Under the pieces are notes generated by a model, which had not been told where the DNA came from, made no database searches, and saw only the letters and a list, made by a program, of their open reading frames with translations. From the NCBI GenBank assembly GCA_934486825.1, contig CAKSQF010000026.1, positions 1-27,367 of the forward strand: a stretch of 27,367 bases of DNA, in the 5' to 3' direction. This DNA comes from an uncultured Eubacteriales bacterium. Its GTDB lineage: Bacteria; Bacillota; Clostridia; Oscillospirales; CAG-272. Shown here one piece after another: positions 22,182-27,367 of this stretch; the first letter of the stretch is position 1; each line of letters starts with the position of its first letter. The translations under genes were made by a program, and so were the position numbers.

Positions 22182-23090
22182 TTATTCGTATTTCGGTATG
22201 CGGATAAAGCTTGCGGCGTGCCGCAGGCACTTTATATCCACATTGTTATGCTCACCGGCACTTTCTCCGTCCAATGTCCACGCAACCTTTGTTGCGGTCT
22301 CGACATGCAGATCGGCACTTTTTAAGTAAACTATATTCCTGTTGCTGTAATCGGATTTGGTAAGCGCTATTATCAGATCGTTCAGCTCAAATATGTTCGT
22401 CGGAGCCTTTATCATCAGTATCTCAAACTTCCCGTCGGCAAAATCCACCTCATCCTTCGGTAGCTTCAGTATCCCGCCTATGGATGTCGAATTCATCACC
22501 GCACAGAGAATTATATCATCCGATTCGAATCTGCCGCCGTCATATGTGAGTGCAACCCTGTATTTTTTTATGTTGCCGAGCTCCTGCACACCCGAGAGCA
22601 GATATGCGAAATGCCCCAGTATGTTTTTCATGTCCTGCGGAGTCTGATAAGAGGTTTTTGCGAAGGCACCGAAGGTCGCGGTATAGACGAACCGACGGCT
22701 TTCGCCGAACTGCCCGACATCATGTACTATCGGTCTGCCCTTCACTATCGCGGTTGCCGCGGCACGGATGTTTTTCGGGATACCTATGGCGGTTGCAAGA
22801 TCGTTTGTGGTTCCGCAGGGAATGTACCCTATATTTATTCCGTGCGACAGCTTCGACGCGCCCTCAAGCACCTGACTCACCGTCCCGTCGCCGCCGCAGC
22901 ATATTACGGTATCGAAATCCTCTGCCTGTGCCGCGGTATCGACTGCGTCGCCCGCATATTCGGTAAGATGCACCGTCAGGTCGAATTTGTGCGACAGTAT
23001 CGATATTATATTGAAAATATTTGTTTTTCCCGCCTGTTTACCGGCCTTGGGATTGACTATAAGAAGCGCCTTTTTGTTTTTGAATGCCAT
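22182..23090 (-). CDS. Diacylglycerol kinase-like lipid kinase (DagK/YegS family)
   Basis: The 302-residue product has the family features KALLIVNPKAGK (6-17 from the chosen start), the nucleotide loop CCGGDGTVSQV, and IGYIPCGTTNDLA. A C-terminal beta-rich domain follows, with the DGKFEILMI and WTLDGESAG motifs. It probably phosphorylates diacylglycerol or a related lipid to recycle it into phosphatidate. A GTG at 23105 would extend it by five residues, but the ATG at 23090 has GAGG 9 bases upstream and gives the usual N terminus. A moderate promoter (TTGTCA, 16 bp, TATAAG) lies at 23126-23153. The gene is alone. Confidence 0.92.
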   Translation of the reverse strand: MAFKNKKALLIVNPKAGKQAGKTNIFNIISILSHKFDLTVHLTEYAGDAVDTAAQAEDFDTVICCGGDGTVSQVLEGASKLSHGINIGYIPCGTTNDLATAIGIPKNIRAAATAIVKGRPIVHDVGQFGESRRFVYTATFGAFAKTSYQTPQDMKNILGHFAYLLSGVQELGNIKKYRVALTYDGGRFESDDIILCAVMNSTSIGGILKLPKDEVDFADGKFEILMIKAPTNIFELNDLIIALTKSDYSNRNIVYLKSADLHVETATKVAWTLDGESAGEHNNVDIKCLRHAASFIRIPKYE

Positions 23091-23125
23091 AACCCTTTGC
23101 CTCACAAATCATCAAATTGTCTGTT

Positions 23126-23153
23126 CTTATATTTTACACCAAAAATATGACAA
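23126..23153 (-). promoter_or_regulatory. Probable promoter of the lipid kinase gene
   Basis: On the minus strand TTGTCA (23148-23153), a 16-bp spacer and TATAAG (23126-23131) lie 36 bases before the start codon. The match is moderate. Confidence 0.5.
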
Positions 23154-23185
23154 AAGATTCACACATATGAGAACAATCTGAAAAT

Positions 23186-25084
23186 TCAGCCGAGCGGCTT
23201 GTCATCCTTTGACAGCATCCTCGACGCGTTCAGTATGGCTATCACCGACACTCCGACATCCGCAACCACAGCCATCCACATTCCGACAACGCCGAAGCCG
23301 ATAAGAACAAGCGAAATCAGCTTTACGGCGATCGCAAACACTATATTTTCTTTGGCTATACGCATTGTCTTGCGTGCAATCCCGAGGGCATCCGGCACTC
23401 TTATCGGGTCGTCGGATGAAATTACGACATCAGCCGCATCGATCGCTATATCCGCGCCGTTTTTGCCCATCGCAAAACCGACATCCGCACGTGCAAGCGA
23501 GGGAGAGTCGTTTATTCCGTCACCGACAAAGCCGGTAACGCCTTCCGAAATAAGATTCTTCAGCTCTTTGAGCTTATCCTCGGGAAGAAGGGATGCCTTA
23601 CATTCTGATATCCCGAGCTCACCGGCAACGCGGTCGGCAACAGCCTGCGAATCGCCGGACAGCATAATGGTACGCACACCCATATGTTCAAGCGAAGAAA
23701 TTGCCTCTGCCGATGTCGGCTTCAGTTCGTCCCTGAAGGTTATGCTTCCGACATATCTGCCGTCAACCGCCAGATGCACAGCCGTTTCGCCGGCAACATC
23801 CGACAGCTCCTCCGGGCGCACGCCGATATCTTCAAGCAGCTTTGTGTTTCCCGCCGCAACCGTCTTTCCGCTATACACGACAGATCTTCCTCTGCCGGGA
23901 ATCTCGTGTATATCCGAGAGAAGTGCCGAATCGATTGTTTTTCCGTATGCGCGCGTGATTGCGGAGGCAAGCGGGTGGAGCGATGAAAATTCGGCGGCAG
24001 CCGCATACTCAAGCAGCTTTTTTTGGTCAAAATCTTCCGACGCGACACGTATCACGTCAACCGAAAGAACTCCTTTTGTAAGCGTGCCGGTCTTGTCAAA
24101 CGCGACATTCTTCATCTTCGCGAGAAGCTCTATTTTGCTGTTGTCCTTGAAAAGTATTCCCTTCTTCGCCGATCCGCCGACCGCTCCGAAGAAGGTAAGC
24201 GGAACCGAAATCACAAGTGCGCACGGGCAGGATACAACAAGGAAGGAAAGTGCGCGGTAAACCCACGTCATAAACGGCTGGTGAAGTATGAGCGGAAAAG
24301 CAACAGCGGTAATTACCGCCGCCATACATACCGCAGGGGTATACCATGCCGCGAATTTCGTTATGAATGCCTCTGTCTTCGATTTTCCGGCGGCGGCATC
24401 CTCGACAGTCTCCACTATCTTTGCGGCGGCGGAAGCGCCAGACGTGCAGGTCGTGCGTATTCTGAGTCTGCCGTCAATGTTGACGGTACCCGAGCTGACC
24501 TTGTCTCCGACCGATACGGCAACCGGCAGAGATTCGCCGGTAAGCGACGAGCAGTCGATCGAAGCGTTTCCCTCTTCGACAACACCGTCAATTGCAATAC
24601 GGCGTCCGGCTCCGACCTCGATAATTTCGCCGACGGCGACCTCATCCGCGGGGACGGTCACGATTCTGCCGTCGCGCACGACATCCGCTTTATCCGGGCA
24701 GAGCTTGGCAAGCGAATCTATCGCTCCCCTTGCGTTTCCGGTCGCGCACGACTCGAAAAGCTCGCCGACATCGGCAAAAAGCATGACCGCAACGCCCTCG
24801 GTGAACTCTCCGAGTACAAATGCCGCCACAGCGGCAACGCTCATAAGAAAATTTTCGTCAAATATCTGACCTCTGAATATGTTTGAAACCGCACTCACGA
24901 GAGTTTCCCCGCCGGCAACGGCAAACGCCGGTATGTAGCAGAGCAGTCCGAAAAGCCACTCGCGTGAAAACAGCCTGTCGCTTTCGGGAAGAAGAAGCTT
25001 ATCGACGGTCACCGCCGCAATGAGAAGAAGCGCCGACACTGCAATGCGTATCGCTTCACGTTTTTGCTTTTTTGAAAATTTCAC
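23186..25084 (-). CDS. cadA: P1B-2-type Zn2+/Cd2+/Pb2+ efflux ATPase without N-terminal HMA domain
   Basis: The 632-residue heavy-metal ATPase has eight predicted helices, the CPC metal motif in VVSCPCALVIS, the TGES actuator loop, phosphorylation site DKTGTLTKG, the HP motif in SSLHPLASA and the hinge GDGINDSP. A lysine in helix 7 (AVKLISL) and the aspartate in helix 8 (ADVGVSVIAILNA) are the P1B-2 signature, pointing to zinc, cadmium and lead rather than copper. It begins directly at the membrane domain, with no CxxC HMA domain. That domain is the overlapping upstream gene (4-base ATGA overlap). With the ArsR-type regulator further upstream it forms a metal-resistance operon. I see no strong terminator after the stop. 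Confidence 0.94.
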   Translation of the reverse strand: MKFSKKQKREAIRIAVSALLLIAAVTVDKLLLPESDRLFSREWLFGLLCYIPAFAVAGGETLVSAVSNIFRGQIFDENFLMSVAAVAAFVLGEFTEGVAVMLFADVGELFESCATGNARGAIDSLAKLCPDKADVVRDGRIVTVPADEVAVGEIIEVGAGRRIAIDGVVEEGNASIDCSSLTGESLPVAVSVGDKVSSGTVNIDGRLRIRTTCTSGASAAAKIVETVEDAAAGKSKTEAFITKFAAWYTPAVCMAAVITAVAFPLILHQPFMTWVYRALSFLVVSCPCALVISVPLTFFGAVGGSAKKGILFKDNSKIELLAKMKNVAFDKTGTLTKGVLSVDVIRVASEDFDQKKLLEYAAAAEFSSLHPLASAITRAYGKTIDSALLSDIHEIPGRGRSVVYSGKTVAAGNTKLLEDIGVRPEELSDVAGETAVHLAVDGRYVGSITFRDELKPTSAEAISSLEHMGVRTIMLSGDSQAVADRVAGELGISECKASLLPEDKLKELKNLISEGVTGFVGDGINDSPSLARADVGFAMGKNGADIAIDAADVVISSDDPIRVPDALGIARKTMRIAKENIVFAIAVKLISLVLIGFGVVGMWMAVVADVGVSVIAILNASRMLSKDDKPLG

Positions 25085-25302
25085 AGCACAATCAACTCAC
25101 AATCCGGCTCTGTTTTCTTAACGATCTTCTGCGCCTCGGGGATTATCCTGTCAAAATCCTCTTCGTTTGCGGTAATTGTCACTTTCTTTGTAAGAAAAGC
25201 AACGGTTGCGTCCTGTACGCCCTTGATTTTTTTGATTTTTGTCTCGATCTTCGCCGCGCAGTTTGCGCAGTCAATGTCGGAAAGTTTGAAATTGCGTGTC
25301 AT
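25081..25302 (-). CDS. Heavy-metal-associated (HMA) domain protein, metallochaperone-like
   Basis: The 73-residue ferredoxin-like HMA protein carries the CxxC site in KLSDIDCANCAAKIE and ends a few residues after a cysteine near the C terminus (PDCELIVL). Single HMA proteins deliver metal to, or regulate, P1B ATPases. The GGAGG site 8 bases before ATG and the ATGA overlap with the ATPase gene imply stoichiometric expression. It looks like the N-terminal domain of a CadA-type pump split off as a separate gene, with the DCANC form usual in Zn/Cd pumps. Confidence 0.92.
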   Translation of the reverse strand: MTRNFKLSDIDCANCAAKIETKIKKIKGVQDATVAFLTKKVTITANEEDFDRIIPEAQKIVKKTEPDCELIVL

Positions 25303-25331
25303 AATTTTTTCCTCCGTTAATACCTTTTGAT

Positions 25332-25697
25332 TTATTTTTCTTCTTTGATGTGATCGATCGCACAGTTTATAAGCGTGCGGACGTGCTCGTCGGCGAGAGA
25401 GTAGAAAACCGTCTTCCCATCCCTGCGGTATTTTATCAGCCGTGCGCTTTTGAGCACACGGAGCTGGTGCGATATCGCCGAGTCTGTCATTGACAAGAGC
25501 TTTGCTATGTCACAGACGCAGAGCTCATGCTCCCACAACACGCAAAGGATACGTATCCGGGTGTGATCCCCGAAAATCTTATAAAGCTCGGCAAGCTCGA
25601 ATATGGTATCCTCATCCGGCAGATTTGCCACAACATCCTTGACCGCATCCTCGTGGATCGCAAGAAAATCGCAGACCTCTATTTCGTTATCGGTCAT
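25332..25697 (-). CDS. cadC: ArsR/SmtB-family metal-sensing repressor (CadC-like)
   Basis: The 121-residue winged-helix protein has the recognition helix MTDSAISHQLRVLKSARLI, a metal-box ELCVCDIAKLL before it and an N-terminal cysteine (VCDF), as in CadC alpha3N sites. The last helix has DEHVRTLINCAIDH, the D-x-H...H pattern of alpha5 zinc sites. It therefore could bind soft metals and zinc. It represses its own operon through the inverted repeat just upstream and is released by metal. The next gene starts after 29 bases. ATG is preceded by GGAGG. Confidence 0.93.
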   Translation of the reverse strand: MTDNEIEVCDFLAIHEDAVKDVVANLPDEDTIFELAELYKIFGDHTRIRILCVLWEHELCVCDIAKLLSMTDSAISHQLRVLKSARLIKYRRDGKTVFYSLADEHVRTLINCAIDHIKEEK

Positions 25698-25716
25698 ATT
25701 TACGCCTCCGTCTTTT

Positions 25717-25745
25717 CATTTGAACAATTGAATTGTTGTTCATAT
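25717..25745. promoter_or_regulatory. CadC/SmtB-type operator
   Basis: tgaacaa (25721-25727) and ttgttca (25736-25742), with flanking AT-rich symmetry, form an imperfect 12-2-12-like inverted repeat. It sits between the -10 box and the cadC ribosome binding site, where ArsR/SmtB repressors bind. Confidence 0.8.
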
Positions 25746-25749
25746 GTTT

Positions 25750-25778
25750 ATATTAGCACTCTTATGTCTGTTTGTCAA
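25750..25778 (-). promoter_or_regulatory. Promoter of the cadC-HMA-cadA operon
   Basis: On the minus strand TTGACA (25773-25778), a 17-bp spacer and TAATAT (25750-25755) are near consensus. The operator lies just downstream. Confidence 0.85.
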
Positions 25779-25819
25779 GAGGTTTTGAAAAATATTTTAT
25801 TATTTTTTTGAAAAAACTA

Positions 25820-25848
25820 TTGCAAAAAAAGCAAAAGCATGGTATACT
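25820..25848 (+). promoter_or_regulatory. Promoter of tRNA-Trp
   Basis: TTGCAA (25820-25825), a 17-bp spacer and TATACT (25843-25848) lie 17 bases before the tRNA. Confidence 0.75.
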
Positions 25849-25865
25849 TATCGGGTCAACAATAC

Positions 25866-25941
25866 AGGGGTGTAGTTCAGTCGGTAGAACGGCAGTCTCC
25901 AAAACTGCATGTCCAGAGTTCGAGTCTTTGCGCCCCTGCCA
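25866..25941 (+). tRNA. tRNA-Trp (anticodon CCA)
   Basis: A 76-nt cloverleaf has acceptor AGGGGTG/CGCCCCT with one G-U pair, anticodon stem GCAGT/ACTGC with loop CTCCAAA (anticodon CCA), and T arm CAGAGTTCGAGTCTTTG. Discriminator G and an encoded CCA end are present. It has its own promoter and terminator and marks the border to more AT-rich DNA on its 3' side. Confidence 0.95.
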
Positions 25942-25943
25942 AA

Positions 25944-25976
25944 AAACCACTTGCTTTTGCAGGTGGCTTTTTCTTT
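25944..25976 (+). terminator. Terminator of tRNA-Trp
   Basis: ccacttgc (25947-25954) pairs with gcaggtgg (25959-25966) around a TTTT loop, followed by CTTTTTCTTT. Confidence 0.85.
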
Positions 25977-26020
25977 CCGTTTATACTCCCTGTGCTTTGT
26001 TGTCTGCGCAAAATGTGTGA

Positions 26021-26073
26021 TTGAGATTGAAGGACAGGAATAGCTGTGGTACAATTAGGCATCGTTAAATCGG
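26021..26073 (+). promoter_or_regulatory. Promoter module A upstream of the P-loop kinase gene
   Basis: TTGAAG (26028-26033), a 16-bp spacer and TACAAT (26050-26055) lie in a segment that begins ATTGAGATTGAA and ends ATCGTTAAATCG. It aligns closely with the segment before the GNAT gene (26728-26780), including identical distances from -10 to the ATCG block. Confidence 0.6.
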
Positions 26074-26091
26074 GATTTAATGGGGGTAAAA

Positions 26092-26616
26092 ATGAAAATT
26101 GCAATTGTTGGATATAGCGGTTCGGGCAAATCCACTTTGGCGCGAGAACTTGCCAAAAAATATCAAACCGATGTTCTGCATTTTGATGCCGTACAGTTTT
26201 TGCCCGATTGGAAGATCCGTAGCGATGAGGAGAAAAAGAGAATAACGGAGAACTTTTTAGATACACACGACTCCTGGGTCATTGACGGCAATTATGCCAA
26301 GTTGTTTTATGAGCGTCGTATGGAGGAAGCCGATATTATAATTCTTCTCCTGTTTAACAGGTTTTCGTGTTTATATCGCGCATATCGCAGATACATCAGA
26401 TACAAAAACACTACTCGTCCCGATATGGCGGAAGGCTGCAAAGAAAAATTCGATCCGACATTCGTTAAATGGATATTATGGGAAGGGAGAAGAAAAAAGC
26501 AAAAAGAGCGATATAAAGGTCTGATTTCAAAATACAAAGGAAAAGCGGTTGTAATTAAAAATCAGAAACAACTTGATACTTACATTCAAAGCATAAACAG
26601 ACAAATTCCCGTCTGA
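26092..26616 (+). CDS. P-loop nucleotide kinase, FlaR/topology-modulation-like
   Basis: The 174-residue product has a Walker A motif GYSGSGKST (6-14 from the chosen start), LHFDAVQFLPDW, SWVIDGNYAK and an arginine-rich lid region (YRAYRRYIRYKN). This is the layout of adenylate-kinase-like proteins often annotated as DNA topology modulation protein FlaR; the true substrate is unknown. The frame starts at 26080, but the ATG at 26092 follows GGGGGT and gives the normal N terminus. Codon use and base composition are more AT-rich than the genes to the left, suggesting an accessory gene. A weak terminator-like hairpin follows at 26675-26703. Confidence 0.8.
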   Translation: MKIAIVGYSGSGKSTLARELAKKYQTDVLHFDAVQFLPDWKIRSDEEKKRITENFLDTHDSWVIDGNYAKLFYERRMEEADIIILLLFNRFSCLYRAYRRYIRYKNTTRPDMAEGCKEKFDPTFVKWILWEGRRKKQKERYKGLISKYKGKAVVIKNQKQLDTYIQSINRQIPV

Positions 26617-26674
26617 CCGAACACCATACACAGCCTAGAAGCGTTCTATGAATCGGACAACGAGTAAAAGAGTG

Positions 26675-26712
26675 ACCGCCGAGATAACCCATCGCTCGGC
26701 GGTGTTCCTTTC
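26675..26712 (+). terminator. Possible terminator after the P-loop kinase gene
   Basis: accgccgag (26675-26683) pairs with ctcggcggt (26695-26703) around an 11-nt loop, followed by gttcctttc. The stem is strong but the tail is poor. Confidence 0.55.
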
Positions 26713-26727
26713 AAAGTTTATTGCGCG

Positions 26728-26780
26728 ATTGAGATTGAAAAATGGGATGATTTATGGTATAATAAGATATCGACAAATCG
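26728..26780 (+). promoter_or_regulatory. Promoter module B upstream of the GNAT gene
   Basis: TTGAAA (26735-26740), a 17-bp spacer and TATAAT (26758-26763) lie in a segment with the same ATTGAGATTGAA start and ATCGACAAATCG end as module A at 26021-26073. Confidence 0.75.
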
Positions 26781-26799
26781 AAATTTGCAGGTGTGATTG

Positions 26800-27243
26800 A
26801 TGAGAATTGCAGAAGTTACAGAAAACAAAAAACAATATCTTGATTTGCTCCTATTGGCGGATGAGCAGGAAGATATGGTTGACCGTTATCTCTATAAAGG
26901 TAAAATGTATGTTCTTGATGATGACGGAGTGAAATGCGAGTGTGTCGTAACGGACGAAGGAAATGGAATACTTGAAATTAAGAATATCGCTACAGTTCCC
27001 CCATTTCAGCGAAAAGGCTATGCCAAAGCGCTGATTGAATTTCTTGTTGAAAAATACCGCAGACAATTTTCGATACTGCAAGTGGGAACCGGCGACAGCC
27101 CGTTGACGATACCCTTTTATGAAAAATGTGGCTTTGTACGCTCGCATATCGTGCCAAATTTCTTTACGGATCATTATGATCACCCGATATATGAGTGTGG
27201 TGTACACCTTGTAGATATGGTGTATTTGCAAAGACCTCTATAA
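26800..27243 (+). CDS. GNAT-family N-acetyltransferase
   Basis: The 147-residue product has the acetyl-CoA-binding motif A, IATVPPFQRKGYAKALIEFL (Q-R-K-G-Y-A), preceded by a central sheet strand (GILEIKNI), and motif B PFYEKCGFV. The acceptor is unknown; small GNATs in accessory DNA often act on antibiotics or small amines, but nothing here specifies that. A TTG at 26797 could extend it by one residue; the ATG at 26800 with AGGTG 7 bases upstream is preferred. It has its own promoter and a strong terminator. Confidence 0.88.
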   Translation: MRIAEVTENKKQYLDLLLLADEQEDMVDRYLYKGKMYVLDDDGVKCECVVTDEGNGILEIKNIATVPPFQRKGYAKALIEFLVEKYRRQFSILQVGTGDSPLTIPFYEKCGFVRSHIVPNFFTDHYDHPIYECGVHLVDMVYLQRPL

Positions 27244-27279
27244 AATAAATTCCAGTTTGTCTAACTGAATAACCTACAT

Positions 27280-27317
27280 AGCCAAACGCAACTCAGCCGA
27301 GCGTTTGGCTTATTTTT
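27280..27317 (+). terminator. Terminator of the GNAT gene
   Basis: agccaaacgc (27280-27289) pairs with gcgtttggct (27301-27310), followed by TATTTTTA. Confidence 0.9.
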
Positions 27318-27339
27318 ATGGAAAGGAAGGATGAACGCT

Positions 27340-27367
27340 ATGATTGCAAATCTGACAAGAGGAGCGA
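27340..27367 (+). CDS. Start of a gene cut by the window edge, possibly a relaxase
   Basis: An ATG at 27340 with GGAAGG 9 bases upstream opens a frame that begins MIANLTRGA and runs off the window; an in-frame ATG at 27331 is possible but too close to the site. N termini of this type (MIA-x-L-x-RG) occur in mobilisation relaxases, which would fit an accessory element, but nine residues are too few for a firm call. Confidence 0.35.

Noticed and set aside
1..27367. CRISPR array, insertion sequence, prophage or toxin-antitoxin pair
   Set aside because: I saw no regularly spaced repeats, transposase or integrase frame, phage structural gene, or adjacent small toxin/antitoxin gene pair anywhere in the window.

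Overview
The window looks like chromosomal DNA of a Gram-positive, low-to-mid GC Clostridia-type bacterium, possibly an uncultured gut Oscillospirales or Christensenellales relative; this placement is inference. The grounds are near-consensus sigma-A promoters with 16-17 bp spacers, strong GGAGG-type ribosome binding sites, tRNAs with encoded CCA ends, many intrinsic terminators, and typical Firmicutes families (DegV, MocR regulator with an ECF S component, CadC/CadA, FeoB with a Cys-rich partner, Rrf2 regulator with MnmA). I see no rRNA, CRISPR array or complete insertion sequence.

Left part (1-7560): a leftward promoter leaving the window, a small three-helix membrane protein, tRNA-Thr(CGU) and, divergently, rsmA. 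Facing rsmA is a secreted lectin-fold protein followed by a 38-residue peptide gene; both sides share one bidirectional terminator. Next, reading leftward, are degV-trhA, preceded by a long leader that appears to be a structured RNA behind a perfect-consensus promoter with a palindrome in its spacer, then a membrane-anchored XRE regulator and a C-terminally truncated MocR regulator.

Middle (7560-14880): divergent from the MocR gene is an ECF transporter S component (vitamin B6 is a guess). A sulfur operon follows: metY, an Rrf2 regulator and mnmA, with a promoter-overlapping inverted repeat and an 18-codon upstream ORF in its leader. Convergent to it is a three-gene cluster made of a PlsC-type acyltransferase, a GT8 glycosyltransferase, and a GT8-PlsC fusion protein. 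This is the strongest candidate for a little-described pathway, probably an acylated glycolipid or glycopolymer.

Right part (14880-25760): feoA-feoB-Cys-rich protein, translationally coupled to a GT-C-like membrane protein; a DeoR regulator divergent from a PfkB sugar kinase and a zinc polyol dehydrogenase (sugar-alcohol catabolism, with operator-like repeats in the promoter); a diacylglycerol kinase-like lipid kinase; and a cadC - HMA metallochaperone - CadA metal-efflux operon, in which the HMA domain is a separate gene.

Right end (25760-27367): tRNA-Trp with its own promoter and terminator, then more AT-rich DNA with a FlaR-like P-loop kinase and a GNAT acetyltransferase. These two genes are preceded by two related copies of the same promoter module of about 55 bp. 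The window ends in the first codons of another gene, possibly a relaxase. This end looks like the start of an accessory region.
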